Origin: Pseudomonas fulva 12-X
GTDB taxonomy: Bacteria; Pseudomonadota; Gammaproteobacteria; Pseudomonadales; Pseudomonadaceae
Reading direction: 5' to 3'
NCBI RefSeq assembly: GCF_000213805.1
Contig: NC_015556.1
Coordinates: forward strand, 1,488,001-1,552,000
Length of the DNA: 64,000 bases
Shown: positions 38,210 through 47,137 of the stretch, piece by piece
Layout: each line of letters starts with the position of its first letter
Numbering within the stretch: position 1 is the stretch's first letter
Made by a program: the position numbers and the translations under genes
The notes under the pieces: generated by a model
What the model was told of the DNA's origin: nothing
What the model saw: the letters and a program-made list of their open reading frames with translations, nothing else
Databases searched by the model: none

Positions 38210-39487
38210 ATGACTCAACACGTCGACAGTTACTACGCCGCCTCGCGCAACCCGCGGGTCGATTACCCTGCGCTCACCGAAGTGGTCGAGACCGATGTGT
38301 GCATCATCGGCGCCGGCTACACCGGTTTGTCCACCGCATTGTTCCTGCTGGAAAACGGTTTCCGCGTGACCGTACTGGAAGCCGCCAAGGTCGGCTTCGG
38401 CGCTTCGGGCCGTAACGGCGGGCAGATCGTCAACAGCTACAGCCGCGACATCGACGTCATCGAAAAGCAGGTCGGCGCACGCCAGGCCCAGTTGCTTGGC
38501 GAGATGGCCTTCGAAGGCGGGCGCATCATTCGCGAGCGCATCGCCAAGTACAACATCCAGTGCGACCTGAAGGATGGTGGCGTGTTCGCCGCCATCACGG
38601 GCAAGCAGATGGGCCACTTGGAGTCTCAGAAGAAGCTGTGGGAACGCTACGGCCACACCCAGCTGGAACTGATGGACGAGCGCCGCATCCGCGAAGTGGT
38701 CGGCACTGACCGCTATGTCGGCGGCATGCTGGACATGAGCGGTGGCCACATCCACCCGCTCAACCTGGCCCTTGGCGAAGCCGCAGCGGTCACCTCGCTG
38801 GGCGGCGCGATTTACGAGCAGAGCCCGGCCACTCGCATCGATCGTGGCCCGCAGCCCGTGGTGCATATGCCGAAAGGCCAGGTGAAGGCCAAGTTCGTGG
38901 TGGTCGCCGGCAATGCCTACCTAGGTGGGCTAATGCCCGAGCTGGCCGCCAAGTCGATGCCCTGCGGTACCCAGGTGATCGCCACCGAGCCGCTGAGCGA
39001 CGAGATGGCGCGAAGCCTGCTGCCCCAGGACTACTGCGTGGAAGACTGCAACTACCTGCTCGACTACTACCGTCTGACCGGCGACAAGCGCCTGATCTAC
39101 GGCGGCGGCGTGGTTTATGGCGCTCGCGACCCGGCGGATATCGAAGCGATCATCCGTCCCAAGCTGCTCAAGACCTTCCCGCAGCTTGCCGATGTGAAGA
39201 TCGATTACACCTGGACCGGCAACTTCCTGCTGACCCTGTCACGCCTGCCCCAGGTCGGCCGTATCGGCGAGAACATCTACTACTCCCAGGGTTGCAGCGG
39301 CCACGGCGTGACCTACACGCACCTGGCCGGCAAGGTGCTGGCCGAGGCCCTGCGTGGCCAGGCTGAGCGCTTCGACGCCTTCGCCAGCCTGCCGCATTAC
39401 CCGTTCCCGGGCGGCCAGCTGCTGCGCGTGCCGTTCACCGCCCTGGGCGCCATGTACTACCAGCTGCGTGATCGGCTGGGTATCTGA
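38210..39487 (+). CDS. puuB: Gamma-glutamylputrescine oxidoreductase
   Basis: A 425-residue FAD amine oxidase (DAO family). The dinucleotide site VCIIGAGYTGLSTALFLLENG and the GFGASGRNGGQI segment match PuuB/PauB, which oxidises gamma-glutamylputrescine to the aldehyde with H2O2 release. SQGCSGHGVTYTHLAGKVLAEAL near the end is the second FAD contact. A GCCCGCTG-CCA-CAGCGGGC hairpin (about 38145-38165) lies in the 76-base gap before it. Confidence 0.93.
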   Translation: MTQHVDSYYAASRNPRVDYPALTEVVETDVCIIGAGYTGLSTALFLLENGFRVTVLEAAKVGFGASGRNGGQIVNSYSRDIDVIEKQVGARQAQLLGEMAFEGGRIIRERIAKYNIQCDLKDGGVFAAITGKQMGHLESQKKLWERYGHTQLELMDERRIREVVGTDRYVGGMLDMSGGHIHPLNLALGEAAAVTSLGGAIYEQSPATRIDRGPQPVVHMPKGQVKAKFVVVAGNAYLGGLMPELAAKSMPCGTQVIATEPLSDEMARSLLPQDYCVEDCNYLLDYYRLTGDKRLIYGGGVVYGARDPADIEAIIRPKLLKTFPQLADVKIDYTWTGNFLLTLSRLPQVGRIGENIYYSQGCSGHGVTYTHLAGKVLAEALRGQAERFDAFASLPHYPFPGGQLLRVPFTALGAMYYQLRDRLGI

Positions 39488-39496
39488 TGCTGCACC

Positions 39497-39523
39497 TGCC
39501 GGCGCGCCAAGCCGGCAGGCTTT
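39497..39523 (+). other. Intercistronic hairpin in the putrescine cluster
   Basis: CCTGCCGGC-GCGCCAA-GCCGGCAGG followed by CTTTTCC, between puuB and puuD. It could be a weak terminator lowering downstream expression, or a stabilising stem. Confidence 0.5.
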
Positions 39524-39538
39524 TCCGGAGAGAAGACC

Positions 39539-40294
39539 ATGACCCGCATGCCCCTGATCGGTGTGACTGCCTGCCGGCAGATGCTTGGTAAATACGATTC
39601 GCACACGGTCGGCGACAAGTACGTCGAAGCGGCGGCCTACGCCGGCCTGCCGGTGGTGCTGCCGGCGCGCAGCACGCCGACCGACCCGCAGCAGTTGCTC
39701 GAGCAGCTCGACGGCATCCTGTTCACCGGCTCGCCATCCAACGTCGAGCCGCGCCATTACCATGGCACGCCAAGCCTGGAAGGCACCCAGCACGACCCGA
39801 GCCGCGACGCCAACACCCTGCCGTTGCTGCGCCTGGCCATTGAGAAGGGCGTGCCGGTGTTCTGCATCTGCCGCGGCTTCCAGGAGCTCAACGTGAGCCT
39901 GGGTGGCACCCTGCACCAACGGGTGCAGGAGCTGCCGGGCTACATGGACCATCGCGAACCGCAGCTCGACTCGGTGGCCGAGCGCTACGCGCCGCAGCAT
40001 GCGGTGGCGGTGCAGGCGGGCGGTGTATTCGAGCGTATCGGCCTGCCAGCGCAGTTTCAGGTCAATTCCCTGCACAGCCAGGGCGTCGACCGCCTGGCCG
40101 AGCGCCTGCGCGTCGAAGCGCTGGCGCCGGATGGCCTGATCGAAGCGGTGTCGCTTCCCGATGCGCCGGGCTTTCTGATCGGTGTGCAGTGGCACCCGGA
40201 GTGGCGCTTCACCGAGAACCCCGAGTCGCTGAAGCTGTTCCAGGCCTTCCGTGAGGCCTGCCAGGCCTACGCCCAGGCCCGCGACCAGCGCTGA
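39539..40294 (+). CDS. puuD: Gamma-glutamyl-gamma-aminobutyrate hydrolase
   Basis: A 251-residue class I glutamine amidotransferase-like hydrolase that releases GABA and glutamate (PuuD/PauD). The nucleophile Cys is in PVFCICRGFQELNV and the His-Glu pair in GVQWHPEWRF. The start has CGGAGAGAAGACC. With puuA, puuC and puuB it completes putrescine to GABA; no GABA transaminase or succinate-semialdehyde dehydrogenase follows here. Confidence 0.94.
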   Translation: MTRMPLIGVTACRQMLGKYDSHTVGDKYVEAAAYAGLPVVLPARSTPTDPQQLLEQLDGILFTGSPSNVEPRHYHGTPSLEGTQHDPSRDANTLPLLRLAIEKGVPVFCICRGFQELNVSLGGTLHQRVQELPGYMDHREPQLDSVAERYAPQHAVAVQAGGVFERIGLPAQFQVNSLHSQGVDRLAERLRVEALAPDGLIEAVSLPDAPGFLIGVQWHPEWRFTENPESLKLFQAFREACQAYAQARDQR

Positions 40295-40300
40295 AACCGG

Positions 40301-40322
40301 CCGGAACCCGCCTGGGTTCCGG
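40301..40322 (+). terminator. Hairpin after puuD
   Basis: CCGGAACCC-GCCT-GGGTTCCGG, a 9-bp stem without a T run. It may separate the permease gene, which starts 126 bases later, from the enzyme genes. Confidence 0.45.
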
Positions 40323-40447
40323 CTGCTCTGACCTGAGCGGGGCGGGATCCCGTACTGGCCTTGCTGCCACAGCCCGCCAGCGCACGTTGTGCGTTAGGCA
40401 GATCCCGGCCACGTTCGCAAACAAGTCCAAGACGATGGCAGAGAGTT

Positions 40448-41998
40448 ATGAGTGATTACACGAACGCGCCGGCTTCCCCGGTGCAGGCCACGCCTGCTGC
40501 TGGCGCTGCGGCGCTGGTGTCCGGCAAGGGCCTGGCCCAGGGCAAGGTCGGTTTGCTGGCCTGCGTGGTGTTGGGCATTTCCACCATCGCGCCGGTCTAT
40601 ACCCTGACCGGTGCGTTGGGTCCGACCGTACGTGAGGTCGGCGTGTACCTGCCGGCGGTGTTTATCGTCGGCTTCTTGCCGATGCTGCTGGTGGCCCTGG
40701 GCTACCGCGAACTCAACGCCGCGGAGCCGGACAGCGGCACCTCCTTCACCTGGTCGGCACGCGCCTTCGGGCCGATGATCGGCTGGATTGGCGGCTGGGG
40801 GCTGGTGACCGCCACCACCATCGTGCTCTCCAACCTGGCGGGTATCGCGGTGGATTTCTTCTACCTGTTTCTCGCCCAGCTCACCGGGCTCGACTGGCTG
40901 GCCGACCTGACCCGCAACCTGCTGGTGAACATCGTCACCTGCTGCGTGTTCATCGCCCTGGCGGTGTGGGTCTGTTGCCGCGGCATCGGCATGACCATGG
41001 GTGTGCAATACACCCTGGTGGCGCTGCAGCTGGTGGTGCTGATCGGTTTCTCCATCGCCGCGTTCGCCGCGGCGCCCGAGAGTTCGCCGGTGGTGTTCCA
41101 TCCCGAGTGGTTCAACCCGTTCAATATCGACTCGTTCTCGGCGTTCGCCGCCGGGCTGTCGCTGTCGATCTTCATCTTCTGGGGTTGGGACGTGTGCCTG
41201 ACGGTGAGTGAAGAATCGGTGGGCAGCGAGAAGGTGCCGGGGCGCGCGGCGACCCTCACCGTGCTACTGATTCTCGCCCTGTACCTGTTCACCGCGGCGG
41301 CCACCCTGCAGTTCGCCGGCACCGGCGAAACCGGTCTGGGACTGGGCAATGCGCAGATCCAGGAAAACGTCTTCGCCCATCTGGCTGGGCCCGTGATGGG
41401 GCCGCTGGCGATCCTGATGTCCATCGCCGTGCTGGCCAGTACCGCCGCCTCGCTGCAATCGACCTTCATCTCGCCGGCGCGCACGCTGCTGGCGATGGGG
41501 TACTACCGGGCGGTGCCCAAGCGTTTCGCCCGCGTGCACCCGCACTCGCAGACGCCGCGTTACGCGACCATCGCCGCGGGCCTGGCCACCGCGGTGTTCT
41601 ACGTGACCATGCGCACCCTGAGCGAGAACGTGCTGGCCGACACCATCACCGCCCTGGGCATGATGATCTGCTTCTACTACGCGCTGACCGCGTTCGCCTG
41701 CGTCTGGTATTTCCGCCACAGCCTGTTCGACACCGCACGGCATTTCTTCATGCGCGGCCTGTGCCCGCTGGTGGGCGCGGTGATGTTGTCGATCATCTTC
41801 TGGCGGACCACCCTGGACAGCATGTCGCCGGAGTTCGGCAGCGGCTCGCACATCGGCGGCCTCGGCCTGGTATTCGTGATAGCCGTGGTGGTGCTGCTGC
41901 TCGGCCTGGTGCTGATGTTCATCGCCCGCTGGCAGGCGCCGGCGTTCTTCGACGGTAATACCCTGCAGAAGCAGATAAAGCCGGTAAAGGCGCAATAG
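40448..41998 (+). CDS. APC-superfamily amino acid/polyamine permease
   Basis: A 516-residue inner-membrane transporter with about twelve helices. Helix 1 has VVLGISTIAPVYTLTGALGP, the unwound substrate-site segment of APC proteins; ELNAAEPDSGTSFTWSARAFGPMIGWIGGW follows. Position at the end of the putrescine genes argues for a putrescine (PuuP-like) or related substrate. The long soluble N-terminus of about 30 residues is Ala/Pro-rich. The frame stays open upstream, but the ATG at 40448 precedes MSDYTNA. Confidence 0.88.
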   Translation: MSDYTNAPASPVQATPAAGAAALVSGKGLAQGKVGLLACVVLGISTIAPVYTLTGALGPTVREVGVYLPAVFIVGFLPMLLVALGYRELNAAEPDSGTSFTWSARAFGPMIGWIGGWGLVTATTIVLSNLAGIAVDFFYLFLAQLTGLDWLADLTRNLLVNIVTCCVFIALAVWVCCRGIGMTMGVQYTLVALQLVVLIGFSIAAFAAAPESSPVVFHPEWFNPFNIDSFSAFAAGLSLSIFIFWGWDVCLTVSEESVGSEKVPGRAATLTVLLILALYLFTAAATLQFAGTGETGLGLGNAQIQENVFAHLAGPVMGPLAILMSIAVLASTAASLQSTFISPARTLLAMGYYRAVPKRFARVHPHSQTPRYATIAAGLATAVFYVTMRTLSENVLADTITALGMMICFYYALTAFACVWYFRHSLFDTARHFFMRGLCPLVGAVMLSIIFWRTTLDSMSPEFGSGSHIGGLGLVFVIAVVVLLLGLVLMFIARWQAPAFFDGNTLQKQIKPVKAQ

Positions 41999-42004
41999 GT
42001 ATCC

Positions 42005-42074
42005 GTAGCCCGGGTCGAGCGCAGCGACACCCGGGACATTGCCCTGGGTATCGCTGCGCTCAACGGCAGGTTAC
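42005..42074. repeat. Intergenic palindrome of the GTAGCCCGGGT type
   Basis: GTAGCCCGGGTCGAGCGCAG at the left and CTGGGTATCGCTGCGCTCAA at the right form an imperfect palindrome. The right core is shared with the repeat before pirin (28981-29034). Confidence 0.68.
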
Positions 42075-42093
42075 AGAGTCTGATCACCGAAAC

Positions 42094-42123
42094 GACAAAG
42101 GGACGCCGAAGCGTCCCTTTGTC
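42094..42123. terminator. Bidirectional terminator between the permease and leuA
   Basis: GACAAAGGGACGC-CGAA-GCGTCCCTTTGTC, a perfect 13-bp stem with a GNRA-like loop, lies between two converging genes. Confidence 0.88.
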
Positions 42124-42142
42124 ATTTACCGCAGGCTGCTGA

Positions 42143-43819
42143 TCAGGCCGCCTGGGTTTTTTCCTCGGCTTGTTTCACCGCACGGTTCAGGGCGCTGAAC
42201 AGGGCACGGAAACTCGCCGTGGTGATGTTCTCGTCGATACCGATGCCGTGCAGCGGGCGCTGGCCGTCGAGGCGGATCTCGATGTAGCAGGCCGCTTTGG
42301 CGTTGGCGCCGCCACCGATGGCGTGCTCGTGGTAGTCCATCACTTCCACGGCGATCGGCAGGCTGGAGGCCAGGGCTTCCAGCGCACCTTTACCCGAACC
42401 GCTCCAGCGCTGTTCCTGGCCGTCGACCTGCACCTTCACTTCGACGCTGCTTTCCCCGTTCTCCTCCTGCAGGCGATGGCCTTTGAGTTCGTACGGCGAG
42501 GTGGCCTTGAGGTATTCGCTGTCGAGCAGCTTGTGGATCTGCGCGGCGGTCATCTCCAGGCCCAGGCGATCGGTTTCCTTCTGCACCACCTGGCTGAACT
42601 CGATCTGCATGCGGCGCGGCAGGTTGATGCCGTATTCCTGCTCGAGCAGGAAGGTGATGCCGCCCTTGCCGGACTGGCTGTTCACGCGGATCACCGCTTC
42701 GTAGTCACGGCCGATGTCGGCCGGGTCGATTGGCAGGTAAGGTACTTCCCACAGCGCATCTTCCTTCTGCTGGGCGAAGCCCTTGCGAATGGCGTCCTGG
42801 TGCGAGCCGGAGAAGGCGGTGTGGACCAGATCGCCCACGTACGGATGGCGTGGGTGCACCGGAATCTGGTTGCAGTCCTCGACCACCTTGCGCACCGCAT
42901 CGATGTCGGAGAAGTCCAGCTGTGGGTTCACGCCCTGGGTGTAGAGGTTCAGCGCCAGGGTCACCAGGCAGACGTTGCCGGTGCGCTCGCCGTTGCCGAA
43001 CAGGCAGCCTTCGACGCGGTCGGCGCCGGCCATGACGGCCAGCTCGGAGGCGGCCACGCCGGTGCCACGGTCGTTATGGGTGTGCACGCTGATCTGCACG
43101 CTGTCGCGCTTGTTCACGTGGCGGCCGAACCACTCGATCTGGTCGGCGTAATTGTTCGGCGTAGCGCACTCTATGGTGGCCGGCAGGTTGAGGATCAGCT
43201 GGTTGGCCGGGGTCGGCTGGAACACGTCGATCACCGCGTTGCACACCTCGACGGCGAAGTCGATTTCGGTGCTGCTGAACACTTCCGGCGAGTACTCGAA
43301 GCCCCACTGGGTTTCCGGCGCGGCAGCGGCCAGGCGCTTGATGGTGGTGCCGGCGGCCACGGCGATGGCTTTGACGCCCGCCTTGTCCTGGTTGAAGACG
43401 ATCTTGCGGAAGCTCGGCGCGCAGGCGTTGTAGTAGTGGACGATGGCCTTCTTGGCGCCTTTCAGCGATTCGAAGGTGCGTTCGATAAGGTCGTCACGGG
43501 CCTGGGTCAGCACCTGGATGGTCACGTCGTCCGGGATGTGGCCACCTTCGATCAACTCGCGCACGAAGTCGAAATCGGTCTGCGAGGCGGACGGGAAGCC
43601 CACTTCGATTTCCTTCAGACCGACCTGCACCAGGCACTTGAAGAAGCGCATCTTCTTCTCGGCGTCCATCGGCTCGATCAGCGACTGGTTGCCGTCACGC
43701 AGGTCGGTGGACAGCCAGATCGGCGCCTTGTCGATGATCTTGTCCGGCCAGGTGCGGTCCGGAATCTGGATCTGGGTGAACGGGCGATACTTTTGCGACG
43801 GGTCTTTGAGCATGCTCAT
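42143..43819 (-). CDS. leuA: 2-isopropylmalate synthase
   Basis: LeuA condenses 2-oxoisovalerate and acetyl-CoA, the first committed step of leucine synthesis. The 558 residues fit the long LeuA form. The TIM-barrel active site has [11 protein letters not shown] and the metal histidines in [11 protein letters not shown]; the C-terminal regulatory domain (about 430-550) binds leucine for feedback inhibition. The ATG at 43819 follows AGGA; a second ATG lies two codons on. Upstream is a probable leader peptide (43903-43977). Confidence 0.97.
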   Translation of the reverse strand: MSMLKDPSQKYRPFTQIQIPDRTWPDKIIDKAPIWLSTDLRDGNQSLIEPMDAEKKMRFFKCLVQVGLKEIEVGFPSASQTDFDFVRELIEGGHIPDDVTIQVLTQARDDLIERTFESLKGAKKAIVHYYNACAPSFRKIVFNQDKAGVKAIAVAAGTTIKRLAAAAPETQWGFEYSPEVFSSTEIDFAVEVCNAVIDVFQPTPANQLILNLPATIECATPNNYADQIEWFGRHVNKRDSVQISVHTHNDRGTGVAASELAVMAGADRVEGCLFGNGERTGNVCLVTLALNLYTQGVNPQLDFSDIDAVRKVVEDCNQIPVHPRHPYVGDLVHTAFSGSHQDAIRKGFAQQKEDALWEVPYLPIDPADIGRDYEAVIRVNSQSGKGGITFLLEQEYGINLPRRMQIEFSQVVQKETDRLGLEMTAAQIHKLLDSEYLKATSPYELKGHRLQEENGESSVEVKVQVDGQEQRWSGSGKGALEALASSLPIAVEVMDYHEHAIGGGANAKAACYIEIRLDGQRPLHGIGIDENITTASFRALFSALNRAVKQAEEKTQAA

Positions 43820-43902
43820 GAATCAATCCTGAAGGCGAGGGCCCACGTGGGCCATGCTGAAAAAGAGAGAAATCGAAACGCGAGAAAGGGGGCCGGCAGA
43901 CC

Positions 43903-43977
43903 CTAGCGCAGTCGCTGAGCGACCAGACAGAGATTGGCGTGTTGCCGAAGCAGAATGAGGGTCTGGGAGATAGTCAT
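43903..43977 (-). CDS. Probable leuA leader peptide (transcription attenuation)
   Basis: A 24-codon open frame on the leuA strand, ending 83 bases before leuA. It has six leucines in 24 residues, including the run LILL and then L-C-L near the middle, far above average. Downstream of it, AGGGTCTG can pair with CAGACCCT inside codons 5-7 of the peptide, and GGCCCACGTGGGCC forms a hairpin at 43838-43853. This arrangement fits ribosome-stalling attenuation of leuA. No T-run terminator is obvious, so the mechanism may differ from enteric leu. Confidence 0.55.
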   Translation of the reverse strand: MTISQTLILLRQHANLCLVAQRLR

Positions 43978-43984
43978 GCAGCCA

Positions 43985-44013
43985 ACCCTAACCACTGAGG
44001 GAAAAGCTGGCAA
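43985..44013 (-). promoter_or_regulatory. Candidate leuA promoter
   Basis: On the minus strand TTGCCA (44013-44008), 17 bases, TAGGGT (43990-43985). It would start transcription at or very near the ATG of the leader peptide, implying a leaderless or nearly leaderless peptide. Confidence 0.45.
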
Positions 44014-44033
44014 GCCTGTCTTTAAAATTGGTG

Positions 44034-44067
44034 AAAACCACCAAGGCTTGCGCTTTGGTGGTTTTTT
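44034..44067. terminator. Terminator after the mechanosensitive channel gene
   Basis: AAAACCACCAA-N10-TTGGTGGTTTT with A and T runs on both sides. It ends the leftward channel transcript before the leuA promoter. Confidence 0.85.
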
Positions 44068-44087
44068 ATTGCGGCTGGAAAACGTTT

Positions 44088-45368
44088 TTAGCTTGGCAGT
44101 TGCGCAGCGTTCGCTGCTTGCGCCGGCGCGTGCAGGTTGGGGCGCAACTCGCGCATGTCAGCGCCGCTGGGGTGCTGGAACACGCGCAGGCCAAACTCCG
44201 GAAGGATCGCCAGCAGGTGGTCGAAGATATCCGACTGATAACCCTCGTAAGCCGCCCATGCCACGGTGTTGGTGAAGCAGTACAGCTCCATCGGCAGACC
44301 ATCGGCGGTGGGCTGCAGCTGGCGCACCAGCAGGGTCATGTTCTGGTTGATGCCGCGGTGCTGGCGCAGATACAGCTCGACGTAGGCGCGGAAGGTGCCG
44401 ATGTTGGTCACCCGCCGGGTATTGGCTGGCTCCTGGGCTGCTTCGGCCAGTTCGGCGTTCCAGCTCAACAGCTCGCTCTGCTTGCTACTCAGGTACTGGC
44501 CGAGCAGCAGGAAGCGCTGCAGGCGGGCGATCTCGTCCGGGCTCAGGAAGCGCACGCTGGTCTGGTCCAGGTAGATCGCGCGCTTGATACGCCGGCCACC
44601 GGATTCCTGCATGCCGCGATAGTTCTTGAACGGGTCGCTGATGAAGCGTTTGGTCGGGATGGTGGTGATGGTCTTGTCGAAGTTCTGCACCTTGACCGTG
44701 TGCAGGGCGATATCGATCACGTCGCCGTCGGCGTTGAGCTGCGGCATCTCGATCCAGTCGCCGACGCGGATGATGTCGCTGGAGGAAATCTGCACGCTGG
44801 CCACCAGCGACAGCAGGGTGTCCTGGAAAATCAGCATCAGCACCGCGGCCATGGCGCCGAGGCCGGAAAGCAGAATCAGCGGCGAGCGGTCGATCAGCGC
44901 GGCCACCATCAGGATCGCCGCGATAGCGTAGATGACGATGGTCACCACCTGGATGTAGCCCTTGATGGGCTTCAGGTGCGCGTTGGGGCGGCGCTGGTAG
45001 AGCATGTTGATCAGGTTCAGCACGCCGCCGATGGCCAGGGCGATGGTGAGGATGATGAACGCGCTACAGACGTTCTGCACCACCGTGACCACGGCCTCGG
45101 GCAGGTGCGGGATCACCTTGATGCCGCTGGTGAGAATCAGCGCCGGCACGATGTTGGCCAGGCGGCGCACCACGTGGGAGTCGCCCAGTACCTTGTCCTG
45201 GCCGATGCTGGTCGAGCGCAGCGCGCGGTACAGGCCGCGCACCAGAATGCGCTTGACCACCCAGTTGGCGATCCAGGCGCCGAGCAGCAGCAGGCACAGG
45301 CTGATCAGGGTATGCAGTTCGGGGTATTGCTGCAGCCACGCGAGGGTGGCCTGGTACTGTTCTTTCAT
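44088..45368 (-). CDS. MscS-type mechanosensitive ion channel (YbdG-like)
   Basis: From the ATG at 45368 it has 426 residues: about five transmembrane helices (LISLCLLLLGAWIANWVV, IVPALILTSGIKVI, AFIILTIALAIGGVLNLINM and others), the pore-lining GLGAMAAVLMLIFQDTLLSLVASVQ, then the beta domain IISSSDIIRVGDWIEMP and a large C-terminal domain. This long-loop form matches YbdG/MscM, which opens on osmotic downshock. ATG at 45398 would add ten residues. It is a single gene. Confidence 0.9.
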   Translation of the reverse strand: MKEQYQATLAWLQQYPELHTLISLCLLLLGAWIANWVVKRILVRGLYRALRSTSIGQDKVLGDSHVVRRLANIVPALILTSGIKVIPHLPEAVVTVVQNVCSAFIILTIALAIGGVLNLINMLYQRRPNAHLKPIKGYIQVVTIVIYAIAAILMVAALIDRSPLILLSGLGAMAAVLMLIFQDTLLSLVASVQISSSDIIRVGDWIEMPQLNADGDVIDIALHTVKVQNFDKTITTIPTKRFISDPFKNYRGMQESGGRRIKRAIYLDQTSVRFLSPDEIARLQRFLLLGQYLSSKQSELLSWNAELAEAAQEPANTRRVTNIGTFRAYVELYLRQHRGINQNMTLLVRQLQPTADGLPMELYCFTNTVAWAAYEGYQSDIFDHLLAILPEFGLRVFQHPSGADMRELRPNLHAPAQAANAAQLPS

Positions 45369-45552
45369 CGCGTCTCTCGCTCCTTTCATGACCCCCATCG
45401 CCGGCGCGCCGGGCGATGGGGCGCGTACCTTAGCAAAGGCGGCTGGCAGGTGGGCATTCGTGTGATCACCAAGGCAATCGAATGCCGGTTTCGAGCGGGA
45501 GGGCGATAGCCTGATGGTCGCTCGGCGCGCCGTGCAGCGCGCCGAGCAGGGC

Positions 45553-46221
45553 TTACTTCGCGTAGGCGTACTCGCCGCCTTTTTCCAGAGCGCGCTGGTA
45601 GGCGGGGCGGGCGTGGATGCGTTCGAGAAAAGCCATCAGGCGTGGGCGGCTGGCGTCAAGGCCGGCACGCGCGGCAGCGGCTTCCAGTGGGAAGCTCATC
45701 TGGATGTCGGCCGCGCTGAACGCTTCGCCGGCGAACCAGGTGCTCTTGCCCAGCTCGCCTTCGAGATAGTCCAGGTGCAGTTTGAGCTGTGGCGTGACGA
45801 AGGCGCCCTTGACCTTCTGGGCGATGCCGCGGGCAATCGGCTTGATGAAGAACGGCATCGGGCTGCTTTCCACCTTGTCGAACACCAGCTTGAGCAGCAG
45901 CGGCGACATGGCCGAGCCCTCGGCATAGTGCAGCCAGTAGGTGCAGCGCAGGCGCTCGGGGCTCTCGGGGGCGGGTAGCAGGTGCGGACCGTAGCGATTG
46001 GCGAGGTAGTCGATGATGGCGCCGGACTCGGCCAGGGTCAGCTCGCCGTCGGTGACCACCGGCGACTTGCCCAGCGGATGTATGGCGCGCAGCTCGGGAG
46101 GGGCGAGCATGGTTTGCGGGTCGCGCTCGTAGCGCTTGATCTGGTACTCGACGCCCAGCTCTTCGAGCAGCCAGAGGATGCGCTGCGAGCGCGAGTTATT
46201 GAGGTGATGGACGGTGATCAT
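45553..46221 (-). CDS. Glutathione S-transferase
   Basis: A 222-residue GST. The thioredoxin-like N-terminal domain has MITVHHLNNSRSQRILWLLEELGVEYQ and the cis-Pro/ESGAI block (GKSPVVTDGELTLAESGAIIDYL); the helical domain follows with AADIQMSFPLEAA. The active residue is probably Ser in NNSRSQRI. The substrate is unknown. The gene lies 75 bases after the M23 peptidase gene on the same strand. Confidence 0.93.
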   Translation of the reverse strand: MITVHHLNNSRSQRILWLLEELGVEYQIKRYERDPQTMLAPPELRAIHPLGKSPVVTDGELTLAESGAIIDYLANRYGPHLLPAPESPERLRCTYWLHYAEGSAMSPLLLKLVFDKVESSPMPFFIKPIARGIAQKVKGAFVTPQLKLHLDYLEGELGKSTWFAGEAFSAADIQMSFPLEAAAARAGLDASRPRLMAFLERIHARPAYQRALEKGGEYAYAK

Positions 46222-46296
46222 CGGGGCTCCTCGGGAAGGTCGGGCGACTGCCGCTCAGCGTAGACGCGAACGGGAGCGCCGCCCAGCGACCTCGCC

Positions 46297-47118
46297 TCAG
46301 GGCTTGAACGCGCCAATAAAGATCGCCGGGTCGACCCGCGCATCGTTGAGGCTGACGTTCCAGTGCAGGTGCGGGCCGGTCGCGCGGCCCGTGGCGCCGA
46401 CCTTGCCGAGCACGCCGCCACGGGGTAGCTCGTCGCCGACCTTCACGCCGATTTCCGAGAGGTGGCAGAACATGCTGATCAGCCCCTGGCCATGGTCGAC
46501 GAATACCGTCTTGCCATTGAAGAAATAGTCGCCGACCAGGATCACCGTGCCGGCCGCGGGCGCCTTGATCGGCGTGCCGCGGTTGACGGCGAAATCCAGC
46601 CCGGAGTGCGGGTTGCGCTCTTCGCCATTGAAGAAGCGGCGCAGGCCGAAGGGGCTCGACAGTGGGCCGTTGACCGGCTTGTCGAATAGCAGGTTGCTCG
46701 GCTGGCGCGGGCTGAACTGCCGATAGGCGCGGGTCTGCTCGGCCAGCTCCTTCTCGATGCGCGCGAGGTTCTTGGCGTTCGGGTTGACCTGCTGCTGGTT
46801 CTTGATGGTGATGCGCTGCTCGACGTACTTCTTGCTGCCCACCTGGAAGCTCAGGCGCTGGCCTGCGGATTCGATCTGCTGAGTGCCGGGTTTGACGCTC
46901 AGCGGAATGCCGACGATGGCGATCCAGCGCTGGCCGTCCTCTTTCACCACCAGCACTGGCTTGCCCTGGTAGGTGGCGCTGGGCGCGCTGGCGCTGTTGC
47001 CCAGGTCGACCACCGCCACGCCGCCGGGCACCGGCTTGTTGAGCAGGCGGCTGATGAAGCCTTCGGCGTGGGCGGGCAGGGCGAGGCACAGGGTGAGCAG
47101 CAACAACAACGAACGCAT
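46297..47118 (-). CDS. M23 family metallopeptidase, periplasmic
   Basis: A 273-residue exported protein: signal MRSLLLLLTLCLALPAHA, a beta-rich N-terminal domain, then the LytM/M23 domain with zinc ligands in NPHSGLDFA and GPHLHWNVS. Both histidine motifs are intact, so it should be an active peptidoglycan endopeptidase. It starts 20 bases after the xseA stop and is probably cotranscribed. Confidence 0.92.
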   Translation of the reverse strand: MRSLLLLLTLCLALPAHAEGFISRLLNKPVPGGVAVVDLGNSASAPSATYQGKPVLVVKEDGQRWIAIVGIPLSVKPGTQQIESAGQRLSFQVGSKKYVEQRITIKNQQQVNPNAKNLARIEKELAEQTRAYRQFSPRQPSNLLFDKPVNGPLSSPFGLRRFFNGEERNPHSGLDFAVNRGTPIKAPAAGTVILVGDYFFNGKTVFVDHGQGLISMFCHLSEIGVKVGDELPRGGVLGKVGATGRATGPHLHWNVSLNDARVDPAIFIGAFKP

Positions 47119-47137
47119 GGAGCTTCCTTAATGGGTA

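Noticed and set aside
42170..43906. 578-codon plus-strand frame over leuA
   Set aside because: Antisense to leuA, with shadow composition.
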